A stretch of 53,342 nt of DNA from Rhodoblastus sp. (GTDB taxonomy: Bacteria; Pseudomonadota; Alphaproteobacteria; Rhizobiales; Beijerinckiaceae), in contig NZ_JAGRPM010000061.1 of NCBI RefSeq assembly GCF_019449565.1, positions 1 through 53,342 of the forward strand. Reading direction: 5' to 3'. The notes beneath the pieces are model-generated. The model was not told where the DNA came from. It saw only the letters and a list, made by a program, of their open reading frames with translations, and did not search any database. Positions 9,101 to 16,802 of this stretch are shown piece after piece (the stretch's first letter is position 1; every line of letters begins with the position of its first letter). Made by a program: the position numbers and the translations under genes.

Positions 9101-11532
9101 ACCATGACGCTGTCGCTGAAATTCACCGTCAAAATCACCGATTGGCCGGCGCCGAGACTGGCGGCGCCAGGATTGGCCACGACCGATGCGACGACCGGCC
9201 CGTTGCTGACGGTGAAACTGTCTGCGTTGGAAAGCAGGCTGGTTCCGGCGGCGTTGGCCTCCGTCGCTGTAACGCTATGGCCGCCCCCGACGACCGGAGT
9301 CGAGAAGGTGAAGACCCAGCCGCCGTCGCTTCCAACCGTCGTCGTCCCGGCGGCGACGCCGTCAATGAAGACATTGATGGTATCGCCGCTATAGCCCGTT
9401 CCGGTGACCTGAAGCCCGCTGCTGGGGGCAAGCCCGCCGCTGCTTGGGGATGTGATGACGGGCGCGGGCGGAGTCACCAGCACACGCGCGGTTGCGGTGC
9501 CCCACCAGGCGCTCGATCCCGTCGGAATGCTGACTTGCGAAGAATCATTGCTGAAGTATTCGTTGGAAATCCAGAAGGCGTTCGGGTCGCTGGGATCGAC
9601 GACCACGGACGAAGAAACGCCCCAACGCTGCACGCCGGTCGTCGGATCGGCGGAGCCCAGCGGGTTGTTGGTGACCGGGGCCGAACTCGCCTGAAACAGC
9701 ACCGGCGCGCCGAAGTTATCGTTGCGCCCGGCGACAATGTAATAATCTGCCGGCAAAACCGACGCGCCGGAGGCGGTGAAATTGATCAGTACGTCTCCAG
9801 CGCCATTGACGGCGATGGAAGCGTTGAAGAGCGCGATATCGGATGTGAAGCCGAGCGACGCGGCGGAAATATTGCCGCCCTGGACGAGGATGGGCTTGGT
9901 CACGCCATCCGTGGCGTTGGTGACGTCGAGCTGGAACCATTCGAGCTGCGGCTGCGTCGCGCCGACCGGCATGACCAGACTGACGCCATAGACATAGTTA
10001 TGGCCGTCGATCGAAGCATAGGCGAGGCTTCTGATATTGCCGCTGCCGGCGTTGATTTTGGCGCTCGTCCCGGCCTGGGCCACGAGGAAGTTGCTGCCGC
10101 CGCCGCCCTGGTCGCTGTTGCCGAGCGCGAAATTCTGCATCGGGGTGAAGACGCCGGTGCTGGCGTCATAGGTCTGGTAGTTGAGATAGGTCTGCGATCC
10201 GTTGGAATAGGAGGCCACCAAAAAGGTGACGCCGTCGCCAGAGATGGAATTGAAATGGCCGTTGTTGAGATTGGTGAGAGTCTGGACGCCCGGCGAGGCG
10301 GTGGTGATCGTCGCGCCATTGACGACATCGGCGAGCGGAACCACAAAAGTCTTCGTGCCGCCGCTGACCTGAGCGGTGATAAGGACATTGGTTCCGTCGA
10401 CCGAGAGGCCGGGCATGTCCGTGTCTGTCGATCCCGTCGCCAGCATCGAGACATTCCAGCCAAGGTCCGGATTGGCCGTCGTCGCGATATCGATATCGAT
10501 ATTGCCGGTGGACACGTGATAGACGAGCGCGATCGCGACATAGAGTCCCGACGCGCTGTCGTAGGTCAAACGCGTATCCAGCAAGGATTTGACGTCGCCC
10601 GCATTCGGGGCCGATGCGAAGACCGAATAAAGGCTTTGCGTCTGCGTCACATTGGTCGACAGATTGGTCCATTGCAGCCGCGACGTCTCGCTCGTCACCA
10701 CGAAATTCGGCCCGACCGCGAGCGCGTTCTGCGGGGGCCAGTTGGTCGAATCGGAAATGCCGGGGATCCGGGTGGTGACAAGGGAAGACGCGACGGTGGG
10801 CGTGGTGGAATAGAGATCCAGGATCGGGGCCGTCCCGGTTTCGCCGATCGGCGCGAGGCCATAGAGGTCCAGGATCGTCGCCAGCAACGCATATTGGTTG
10901 GCGGCCTCGCTGTTGAGGACGCCGGCGGGGACGCCGGCGCCGACGACAATGGTTGCGATCTGGTTCGGATATTGTCCGTCGTCGCCTTCGTCGAAAGTGA
11001 TGACCAGCAGGGAATTATTCGCCTGCGCCCACGCCGCATAAGCCATGATATTGGCGCCGAGCCACGTGTCGCCGGAAGCGACCGTGTTCGTCATGTTATT
11101 CAGGTCGCTCGGCGTGACGAAGGATACGGTCGGAAGCGCGTCGAAACCGGCCGCAGTGGTTGGGAAGGCGGAGAAAGGCAGCCCGACGCCCGCCGAACTG
11201 TCGAATTCCTGCCACGGCATATGCCAGGGCGCGGCGCCCGGCTCCGCATAGCCCGCGAAGGTCAGTCCTGCATTCGCCAGACTGCTGGCCAGCGTCGGGA
11301 CATCGCTCGGATAGGTCGACGGCACGGTGTCATCTGTTACGCCCTGCGTCGAGCCGGAGAACAGGGCGATGTAATTTGGCTGGCTCGGATGGGCGACCGC
11401 ATTGTAATTGGTGAACAGCATGCCCATCGAGGCCAGCAGGTTCAGGTTCGGCGCCAATGGATTGCCGATGACCTCATCGAAACCTTTGTTTTCAAGGTTG
11501 AGGACGACAATGTGGCTCGGCGCGGCGGTCAT
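6130..11532 (-). CDS. Giant secreted phosphoesterase with beta-propeller-like and Ig-like repeats
   Basis: 1800 residues, ATG at 11532 with GGGAG upstream. Residues 1-245 form a PF04185-type phosphoesterase domain (acid phosphatase/phospholipase C superfamily), with VVLNLENKGFDEVIGN, PNYIALFSGSTQGVTDD and ITFDEGDDGQ motifs. Residues ~246-690 are beta-rich and propeller-like. An Ig-like domain (~690-775), a calcium-dependent-adhesin-like module (~776-888), five 100-residue Ig repeats (~889-1389), a second copy of the adhesin-like module, another Ig-like domain and a C-terminal module (from about 1610) follow. There is no signal peptide and no RTX nonapeptide. The C-terminal module and an LLGQYAGSF tail match the 28125 protein beside the type I exporter, so export by that system is inferred. 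Its role could be phosphate or phospholipid hydrolysis and surface adhesion. Confidence 0.85.
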   Translation of the reverse strand: MTAAPSHIVVLNLENKGFDEVIGNPLAPNLNLLASMGMLFTNYNAVAHPSQPNYIALFSGSTQGVTDDTVPSTYPSDVPTLASSLANAGLTFAGYAEPGAAPWHMPWQEFDSSAGVGLPFSAFPTTAAGFDALPTVSFVTPSDLNNMTNTVASGDTWLGANIMAYAAWAQANNSLLVITFDEGDDGQYPNQIATIVVGAGVPAGVLNSEAANQYALLATILDLYGLAPIGETGTAPILDLYSTTPTVASSLVTTRIPGISDSTNWPPQNALAVGPNFVVTSETSRLQWTNLSTNVTQTQSLYSVFASAPNAGDVKSLLDTRLTYDSASGLYVAIALVYHVSTGNIDIDIATTANPDLGWNVSMLATGSTDTDMPGLSVDGTNVLITAQVSGGTKTFVVPLADVVNGATITTASPGVQTLTNLNNGHFNSISGDGVTFLVASYSNGSQTYLNYQTYDASTGVFTPMQNFALGNSDQGGGGSNFLVAQAGTSAKINAGSGNIRSLAYASIDGHNYVYGVSLVMPVGATQPQLEWFQLDVTNATDGVTKPILVQGGNISAASLGFTSDIALFNASIAVNGAGDVLINFTASGASVLPADYYIVAGRNDNFGAPVLFQASSAPVTNNPLGSADPTTGVQRWGVSSSVVVDPSDPNAFWISNEYFSNDSSQVSIPTGSSAWWGTATARVLVTPPAPVITSPSSGGLAPSSGLQVTGTGYSGDTINVFIDGVAAGTTTVGSDGGWVFTFSTPVVGGGHSVTATEANAAGTSLLSNADSFTVSNGPVVASVVANPGAASLGAGQSVILTVNFSDSVMVAGSPFLVLNDGGIATYAGGSGTNALTFTYVVTSGQNTFDLTVLGLVPDGGDIKDASGNLAILDGAAANPAGILLIDTNVPDAPSIAGISPDAGASATDGLTNVASVAVSGTAEASSTVRLYDGATLIATLVADSNGAWTTSTNVTLAEGVNSLTATATDAAGNVSAPSGAFIATLDTTPPAQPVIAGISPDSGTSASDGITNVASVAVSGTAEAGSSVQLYDDGVLVATLLADSNGAWATSGKITLAVGVNNLTATATDALNNVSAPSAIFAATLDTTAPGLPAISGISPDSGKSATDGLTNIASVAVSGSAEANSTVQLYDGAILVETVSADGGGAWTTASNITLTQGVNNLTATATDAAGNLSAPSATYVATLDTAAPGLPVITGISPDTGTSATDGITTAATVAVSGTAEAGGTVTLYEGAALVATVAVDGSGKWTTASNITLAEGVNSFTATATDAAGNISAPSATFVATLDTTAPAAPAISGISPDNGTSATDGTTNVASVAVKGTAEAKSTVKLYDGANLVATVVADANGNWTTASNITLTQGVNNLTATATDATNHISAPSAIFVATLDTAAPTVSSVITNPSTANLNAGKSVTLTVNFSESVFVTGAPTLALNDGGVATYAGGSGSNALAFTYVVAQGQNTSDLTVSSLQANGGSIKDKAGNAAVVSGAARNPAGTLKIDTTAPTVSINTIAGDNILNGTEAAAGFSISGKTSGAETGQAVSVKLIDRTNAVVGSYTATVANNNSWSVALTGAQALALADGAYTVAANVSDAAGNAAAQATRALTVDEDKGPEAPTLTLANSALLVAAGGSVALGVTATPFDGDDRLSVVIAGLPSYETISAPSGYTVSSAKQADGTFTWTVAETTATTGSAISNLTLASTYTGTGQPVANLIITANNLTAGETASSAPQTLVMTDPPVSGGGEIASGPAAVAALLIEGGSPAANLGLLGQYAGSFASGGQLAADTAHGHPFIYFSTATNA
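6325..6704 (-). other. C-terminal module shared with the 28125 protein
   Basis: This part of the giant gene encodes a ~125-residue domain. It starts APTLTLANSALLVAAGG, contains IAGLPSYETI and YTGTGQPVANLIITA, and ends VMTDPP. The same order of motifs occurs at 29297-29638: APTVTIADTSLDV, IKGLPRYESI, YRGTGHPVATLTITA, VVTDPP. In both proteins a short Gly/Ser/Thr linker and an LL-x-QY tail follow. Confidence 0.75.
7029..7366 (-). repeat. Adhesin-like module, copy 2
   Basis: It encodes a ~112-residue domain with SVTLTVNFSESV, LALNDGGVATYAGGSG, FTYVVAQGQNT and NPAGTLKID. It is a close paralogue of the module at 8868-9205, with the same motifs (SVILTVNFSDSV, LVLNDGGIATYAGGSG, FTYVVTSGQNT, NPAGILLID). 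The two copies flank the five-fold Ig array. Confidence 0.7.
7367..8866 (-). repeat. Five tandem 300-bp in-frame repeats encoding Ig-like domains
   Basis: A motif beginning GTGTCGAGCGT (plus strand) recurs at about 7370, 7670, 7970, 8270 and 8570, a period of exactly 300 bp. Each unit encodes 100 residues with the pattern ISGISPD-G-SATDG-TN-ASVAVSGTAEA, followed by a VQLYDGA-like strand, a W-T---ITL segment, GVN-LTATATDA and a threonine-rich end. These are bacterial Ig-like (Big) adhesin domains. The exact period with high nucleotide similarity points to recent duplication or ongoing homogenisation, so copy number may vary among strains. Confidence 0.9.
8868..9205 (-). repeat. Adhesin-like module, copy 1
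   Basis: N-terminal partner of the module at 7029-7366. It encodes about 112 residues and sits immediately before the Ig array in the protein. Confidence 0.7.
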
Positions 11533-11613
11533 GAAGGCGCTCCCTGGGATAATTCACGGCGCGATGGCGCCGCGGGGATGATCGCGTCTTTTCGAAATCG
11601 GCCTCAGCCGCTC

Positions 11614-11642
11614 ATTCGGGCGGCCGAATAAGACTTATTCGG
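11614..11642 (-). promoter_or_regulatory. Overlapping inverted repeats upstream of the giant gene
   Basis: A perfect palindrome CCGAATAAG-A-CTTATTCGG (11624-11642) shares its left arm with a second perfect inverted repeat ATTCGG-GCGG-CCGAAT (11614-11629). Only one hairpin can form at a time. The site is about 80-110 bases upstream of the giant gene's ATG, so it could be an operator or an RNA switch in the leader. No T run follows. Confidence 0.45.
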
Positions 11643-11742
11643 GGAAAAATCCTGCGGAAGGGGTAGGCCGCATTACGCCTTTGGGCTGCGAAACGCCCCA
11701 CGAGGCTCCGCGCGCAGCCTCCGGGCCGCTACGCCGCGCGCC

Positions 11743-12594
11743 TCATTCGCCGTTATGGCGCTTGAGCACATCCAGCAAAGGCGGGGAAGTCGCCAGCGCC
11801 TTGTCCGATTTCTGCGTTCCCCAGGAATAGGCGTAATCGAAGACGGGATGAGGGATCCTTTCGCGCCACAGGTCCAGAATACGGCGCAGCTCCTCGGGGT
11901 CAGGCAGGCGGTAGCCGCCGCCTTCGGATCGCCATTCGCCGCCGCCGAACGTCTGGTAGATGGGAACGACCGCCGCGTCGGATATTCCGATCCGCCGACC
12001 CGCCTCCACGAAGCGATCGATCATGGCGAAATCGCATTCCCGCCAGTCCCGCCGGCAAGGATAAGGCGCGATTCCGAACAGGTCGACATGGCTGTTGTCA
12101 GGACCGAGCGACGCGTCGAAAGCCGGCGCGGCGGAGGTCCCAATATTCATCAAGGCGACGAAGGTCGCGATTCCCGCGCGGCGCGCATGGATCCAGTCGG
12201 ATTCGGCGCGCAGGCCCTCGGCCTTGCAAGGCCGCCGCCAGCGCCCCGACGGATCGGGATCGTCCATCAGGTAAAAGCCGAATAATTTCGGATGATCGAT
12301 CACGGACTCGACCAGCCCGCGAAAGCGCGCGTCTGCGCCTTCGCACGTGCCGATCCACATCAGCCCCTTCACATCGCGGGGCAAGGAGTCCAAAGACTCG
12401 GCGCTCGATACATCCGCCAGATTGAAGCCGTAATCGCCCGGGACAAAGCGGCCCCCCGGATCAAAATTGCCATTCACGGCGAAATGGCGCGGCGCATTCG
12501 CGGCGTCGCCGGCGACACAGTTTCTTGCGCCACACGCCATCACGGCGATCAGCGCGATTGCGCCGAGCCATAATTTTCGCTCGCGCGACTCCAT
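11743..12594 (-). CDS. Exported TIM-barrel-like (glycosidase-like) protein
   Basis: 283 residues from the ATG at 12594, which has AGGAG eight bases upstream; an earlier in-frame ATG has none. An N-terminal hydrophobic stretch (LWLGAIALIAVMACGA) marks it as exported, possibly a lipoprotein at the Cys, though the lipobox is imperfect. The mature part has YGFNLADVSS, VKGLMWIGTC, LFGFYLMDDP, HVDLFGIAPYPC, VVPIYQTFGGG and HPVFDYAYSWG motifs spaced like beta strands of a TIM barrel. It is clearly paralogous to residues 20-245 of the 28125 protein. The equivalent of that protein's 'YLVDEP' is 'YLMDDP', an acidic change at a possible catalytic position. I cannot assign a glycoside hydrolase family. 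Confidence 0.75.
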   Translation of the reverse strand: MESRERKLWLGAIALIAVMACGARNCVAGDAANAPRHFAVNGNFDPGGRFVPGDYGFNLADVSSAESLDSLPRDVKGLMWIGTCEGADARFRGLVESVIDHPKLFGFYLMDDPDPSGRWRRPCKAEGLRAESDWIHARRAGIATFVALMNIGTSAAPAFDASLGPDNSHVDLFGIAPYPCRRDWRECDFAMIDRFVEAGRRIGISDAAVVPIYQTFGGGEWRSEGGGYRLPDPEELRRILDLWRERIPHPVFDYAYSWGTQKSDKALATSPPLLDVLKRHNGE

Positions 12595-12675
12595 TGCGGT
12601 CTCCTGATGCGGACGCGGAATTTCGCGCACGAAATAAGCGTTCCGCGTCGTTCGCCACGGCGGAACGGACGGAGG

Positions 12676-13443
12676 TCATCCCGTTCCGACGGCGACTTCG
12701 CTGAATTGCGCGACAATGGCGCGCTCCGCCTTGCGGACATGGTCATCGAGCAATTCGCCATCCCCCGAACTGAGAGCCAGAACCTGCCGTCCGCGCCGGC
12801 TGAGCAGTCGGTCGATCCGTTGCGCGAGCGCCGCCTGTTCCGGCGCGTCGGAGCGCCTTTCCTCGAACAATCGGCCCACGCGGCCGGCCAGCTCCATGCG
12901 CCGGCTGATCCGTGTTTCGATATCCTTGACCGGCGCTTCGACGCGAATGGCCAGATCGGACTGCGGAACGACGTCGAGCAGCCCGCCGATCGTCGCGTCG
13001 TCAATGCCGGGCTGGACTTCGGCGATCGACGCGATGGCCTGGATATAGGCCTGATCGAAAATCCAGATTTTTCGATTCCGGGCCGCCTGGGCCCAGGCGT
13101 TGGACAGCCGCGCCAGATATTGCCGCATGCGCAGCGCGCGAAAGATTTCTCCCTGCGGCAAGGCCTGCGTCAGTTCGCTGGCCACGCGCCCGGAGCCGCC
13201 GGCGTTCGGCTTCTTCGCCACATTGAACATCAATTCACAGGCTGGAACCACCAGCCGGCGAAAGGCGTCGGAAAAGGGCTGCGGCGGAGGCGCGCCGGCG
13301 GGGGAGTTCTCGCCGGGCCGCGCGCTGAGCCTGAGTACGACCGGATAGCCGGACGCCCGCAGATGATTTGCGAGGCCGATCGCAAAGGTTGTCTTGCCGG
13401 ACCCCGGCGGGCCAAAAAATTCGAGGATCAACGCCGCCTCCAC
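12676..13443 (-). CDS. P-loop kinase-like protein
   Basis: 255 residues, GTG start at 13443 immediately after the upstream gene's TGA, so translation is probably coupled. A Walker A motif GPPGSGKTT lies at residues 11-19, a Walker-B-like WIFDQAY follows at about 140, and there is an Arg-rich lid-like region (ETRISRRMELAGR). The overall layout fits the nucleoside/nucleotide monophosphate kinase fold. The product is not recognisable as a specific kinase. Its position as last gene of the minus-strand polysaccharide operon, beside another kinase-domain protein, suggests phosphorylation of a sugar, lipid or nucleotide connected with polymer synthesis. Confidence 0.7.
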   Translation of the reverse strand: MEAALILEFFGPPGSGKTTFAIGLANHLRASGYPVVLRLSARPGENSPAGAPPPQPFSDAFRRLVVPACELMFNVAKKPNAGGSGRVASELTQALPQGEIFRALRMRQYLARLSNAWAQAARNRKIWIFDQAYIQAIASIAEVQPGIDDATIGGLLDVVPQSDLAIRVEAPVKDIETRISRRMELAGRVGRLFEERRSDAPEQAALAQRIDRLLSRRGRQVLALSSGDGELLDDHVRKAERAIVAQFSEVAVGTG

Positions 13444-14964
13444 TCACAACACATTCCACACGGCCTGTTTGACCTTGCCGGTTACATCTTCCAACGGCGC
13501 CCGGGCGTCGATGCGAATGATTTGCGCGCCCGGAAATTGCAGCCGTTCCAAACTGGCCAGGCGCTCCACGATCAGCGCCGGGTTCATGTCCGGCTCTCGC
13601 TTCTGGACGGTTTCAGGACCGACCTGGAGCTTGACGACCAGATCGGGCGGCGCGCGATGCGCGCGCATATAGATCGCTTGTTCGAAACGCCGCAGCCAGT
13701 CGGGCGCGGCGGGCAGCCGATAGAGCAGCGGACCGTCGTTGAAATTTTCGATTTCGTTTTGAGGATAGCGGTCGGTGACGACAATGAAGCCGCGCCGCGC
13801 CGCGCGCTGGATCGTGATCAGCTTGTGCCGTTTGTCGAGCGCCACGGCCATTGCCCAGACCGCGAACAGCGCGGAATAGACCGGGCCCGGAGGCCGATCG
13901 GAAATATTGCCATGCGACGCGCCTTTCGGCTTCGTCTTGATGAAGCGGGCGATCAATCCGGCAAGGGCCTTGAACGGCGCCAGGACCAGGGAAGGCGCCC
14001 CGTCGCCGGTGCCGAAATAGACCCTGACGACATCGATTTCGGGTCCGAGCCAATTGCGGATCGTTGTCGCCGCCGTGCTCTTGCCGGAGCCGTCTACGCC
14101 CACGAAGGCGATCACGAGGCCGCCACCCGGCGCGCGCCGCCCCCAGATGCGGGGCGTTCGCAGATGGCGCCGGTTGAAGGCCCCGAATAGAAAAGCCGCC
14201 GTCCGCGCCGCGCCGACCAGCGCCGCCTCGACGCCGCCACAACGGCGCGGCAGCGACAAGGCGCCGGCGACTTCCCGGCGTAAGCTGGCGGGCGCGCCCA
14301 TCGGATCGTCAATGATCGCGCGGACGACACGCCCGGCGAGATCGCTGTCGAAAACTTCCTCGGCCGCGCTGCGCAAGCCGACGCTGTCGATCGCTGGCGC
14401 AAGCTCGGCGAAATCCGCGCGGAATTTCTGGTCGATCTGCTCGCGGCGCGCAATCTGGACCGGATCGAAGCGGCTGAATTCAAGCTGACGGCGCACGAAT
14501 AGCAGCAGCGCCGCGTCTTCGGGGGCCAGCACGCGCGGATTCCGGCCGGGCAGGAGCCGGCTGCGCTCCAGAAACGCCGTTTCGCACGGCAGGCGGGCGT
14601 TCTTGAACAGGGAGGGACCGAGGATCAGCCGGAAATGGACATGGGCGTGGAGCAAGGCCCCGCTGACCGGATCGAAGCCCAGAAAGCTCGACATCGCCGG
14701 ATCGTCCCGGCCAGGCCCGTCGGGCGCCGGCTTGAAGCCGCAATCGACGAGAATCTGCAGCGCCTGCTGGCGATCGGTCCGCGCGATCAGCAGATCGAGG
14801 TCCGAGCGGCCGGCATAGGCGTCGGGCAGGCGGCTCGGGCTTTTCCAGCTGCACCAGGCGAGATCGGCGCGCTCGAAAGCCTCGAACAGGCGCTCATAAA
14901 GGGGCGGGGGCGCGGGCCGATCATTCTCGACCCCATAGTCGGGGATAGCCATGGAAACGTTCAT
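13444..14964 (-). CDS. Nucleotidyltransferase-like / thymidylate-kinase-like fusion protein
   Basis: 506 residues from the ATG at 14964, which overlaps the upstream stop by ATGA; the longer frame has no support. The N-terminal half has LAWCSWKSP and RSDLDLLIA, the G-S-D-x-D type signature of nucleotidyltransferase-fold proteins, then a helical region. The C-terminal half from about residue 290 has Walker A GVDGSGKSTAAT, a DRYP motif like the DRY/DR of thymidylate kinases, and a lid region with many Arg. Thymidylate-kinase-like proteins with such N-terminal extensions occur in polysaccharide loci, but their substrate is not established to my knowledge. The gene is translationally coupled to both neighbours. 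Confidence 0.75.
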   Translation of the reverse strand: MNVSMAIPDYGVENDRPAPPPLYERLFEAFERADLAWCSWKSPSRLPDAYAGRSDLDLLIARTDRQQALQILVDCGFKPAPDGPGRDDPAMSSFLGFDPVSGALLHAHVHFRLILGPSLFKNARLPCETAFLERSRLLPGRNPRVLAPEDAALLLFVRRQLEFSRFDPVQIARREQIDQKFRADFAELAPAIDSVGLRSAAEEVFDSDLAGRVVRAIIDDPMGAPASLRREVAGALSLPRRCGGVEAALVGAARTAAFLFGAFNRRHLRTPRIWGRRAPGGGLVIAFVGVDGSGKSTAATTIRNWLGPEIDVVRVYFGTGDGAPSLVLAPFKALAGLIARFIKTKPKGASHGNISDRPPGPVYSALFAVWAMAVALDKRHKLITIQRAARRGFIVVTDRYPQNEIENFNDGPLLYRLPAAPDWLRRFEQAIYMRAHRAPPDLVVKLQVGPETVQKREPDMNPALIVERLASLERLQFPGAQIIRIDARAPLEDVTGKVKQAVWNVL

Positions 14965-16802
14965 TCCGCCGCCCCCCCGATCATCATGCGCCGATCCGCG
15001 GCGTTGGGCTCGTCCTTGTCCTCCGGCCTGGCCTCCAGCGCCTGGTCCGGCGCCGGCCTCGTCAGCGAGACAATCCACTCCTGGCCGTCCGGCAAGCGCC
15101 GGGCGACCGCCTTGCGCAACGGCTGCAGGACGCGGAACGATTCCGTGCGAAGCGCGGTAAGCCGCGTAAACTGAGCTTCCCAGTTTATGGGGCCGAGAAC
15201 GGATGGCGCTTCCGCATCCGTCAGTGCAAAAAAAACCTTGCGGCGCGGACGGCCAGCCCTCGACGCTTCCCCCGAGGCCGAGACTTCCCGTAGCGACGTC
15301 GCGACGTCCCGGTATTCCGTCGCGCCCGCCGCGACATTGAGAACGACAGAGTCCGCCAGCCTGACCATCACCCGCGCCGCCGGCGACGCCGAGGTCGAGG
15401 GAGCCGCCAGCACGATCCAGTCATAACAGCGGCGCATGTCTTGAAGCGTCCGGGCCAGCGCGCCCGAAGCCGCCTGCGCAAGCAGATCCGCGCGATCGGC
15501 GGCCAGCAGGCAGCAATGGATCTGTGCGCCGCCGCGCCGCGCCGCATCGGCGGCCTCGGCATATTGCGCGGCCATCGAGTCATGGTCGGCCACCGCGAGC
15601 AGCACGCTCTTCATGCGCGACGCCGCCAGCGCCAGGTCGAAGGCGAGATCGTTTTGCTGCGAACCGCCGGCCGGGGCGACCACCACTGTTTGTTTGGTCC
15701 TCGCGCCGGGCGCCATGAAGATATTGACAGCCATTTCTTCGATCGCCGCGTCGTAATTGGCCGCGTTCCTTTGCGACGATTTCATTTGGCCCGGCTGATA
15801 CAGCTTCGGCGGCGCCGATCCGGCGACCGGAAAGGGGAAGGTCCGGCGCAGGTCGCCCGCGTTGCGAATGTGACGGTCGAGCCGTCCAAGCAGCAGCGCC
15901 AGCGCGACGCCAAACAGGGCGGAGGCGATGATCGCCGGAACGATGATGAGGATCGGACGCGCGGAGCTGGGCTGCTCCGGCGGGCGGGCCAGGGCGTAAA
16001 CCTTGATGGGCGGCGACAACGCCAAAACTTGCCGGCGATTGGCGGCCTGACGCTGCGCCAGCGTCTGGTTCAGCCTTTCCGCGTCAAGCTCCTGCTGAAG
16101 GTCCGCGACGCGGGCGTCCGCCTTGCTCAGGGCGGCGGCGTCGGCGTCCGGGTGTCCATCCAATTCCTTGCGTTCGGTCAGGGCCTGCCGGTATTTGCCT
16201 TCAAGCTCGTCGATCCGGCGCATTTGGCGCGCCGACGCTTCCGCCGAGGCGTCGGGCGAGAGGCTTTCATCGACATAGGCCTCGGCGATTTCATTGGCCA
16301 CGCGCGCCGCCACCTCAGGCGATCTGGCGGTGAAATTGACCGAGATCAGATGCGAGCGCAATTCCTGCATCACCTTGAGGTGACGCTCGACGTCCAATGC
16401 GCTCTTGAAGCGGCCGCTGAGCAATTCGTCATTGTTCATTTCCGCCAGCGCGCGGTCGAGATGCGCCCGCGAGGTCAGCATGGCGATATGGGTGTCGATG
16501 GCGCTGTCATCGGCGCGACGCGCGCTGTCGGCGGTTTCGCTGTCGTTGTAGATCAGCAGCGCCTTGGCGGTGTAGCGCGGCATCAGGATCAGAGCGGAGA
16601 AGATGGCGAGCGCCGCGCCGACGCCGATGCAGATCAGCACCAGCTTCCTGCGCTCGATCAGGGTCTGGATCATGCCAGCGAAATCGACGCGCGAGCTTTC
16701 GCCCGACGGAAACCCGTCGTCACGCTCGGTCTCGAAAGCCCTCTGTGTCGGGACGGCTGCAATCCTGTTCATCCCCGACGATATCTTGAGTCGCCTTGTC
16801 AT
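14961..16802 (-). CDS. Polysaccharide co-polymerase (Wzz/GumC type) with degenerate tyrosine-kinase domain
   Basis: 613 residues, ATG overlapping the polymerase stop (ATGA). A Wzz domain starts near residue 40, with TM1 (KLVLICIGVGAALAIFSALI). A periplasmic alpha-helical region with coiled coil (about 190-260) follows, then a P-rich segment and TM2 (ILIIVPAIIASALFGVALALLLG). The C-terminal cytoplasmic domain resembles BY-kinases of the GumC/ExoP type (TVVVAPAGG, IVLAAPSTS). The expected Walker A GxxGxGK(S/T) is replaced by APAGGSQQND, and there is no Tyr-rich tail, so it is probably not an active kinase. It would set chain length for the polymer made by the next gene upstream. Confidence 0.85.
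   Translation of the reverse strand: MTRRLKISSGMNRIAAVPTQRAFETERDDGFPSGESSRVDFAGMIQTLIERRKLVLICIGVGAALAIFSALILMPRYTAKALLIYNDSETADSARRADDSAIDTHIAMLTSRAHLDRALAEMNNDELLSGRFKSALDVERHLKVMQELRSHLISVNFTARSPEVAARVANEIAEAYVDESLSPDASAEASARQMRRIDELEGKYRQALTERKELDGHPDADAAALSKADARVADLQQELDAERLNQTLAQRQAANRRQVLALSPPIKVYALARPPEQPSSARPILIIVPAIIASALFGVALALLLGRLDRHIRNAGDLRRTFPFPVAGSAPPKLYQPGQMKSSQRNAANYDAAIEEMAVNIFMAPGARTKQTVVVAPAGGSQQNDLAFDLALAASRMKSVLLAVADHDSMAAQYAEAADAARRGGAQIHCCLLAADRADLLAQAASGALARTLQDMRRCYDWIVLAAPSTSASPAARVMVRLADSVVLNVAAGATEYRDVATSLREVSASGEASRAGRPRRKVFFALTDAEAPSVLGPINWEAQFTRLTALRTESFRVLQPLRKAVARRLPDGQEWIVSLTRPAPDQALEARPEDKDEPNAADRRMMIGGAAE

Noticed and set aside
8554..11631. 1025-residue open frame on the plus strand
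   Set aside because: It lies antisense to the giant phosphoesterase, is dominated by Arg/Gly/Asp from GC-rich codon mirroring, and has no recognisable domain or ribosome site. The minus-strand gene has clear domains throughout.
12607..14190. 527-residue open frame on the plus strand
   Set aside because: Antisense to the two kinase-like genes, which have P-loop motifs in the proper frame. It has Arg-rich composition and no start signals.
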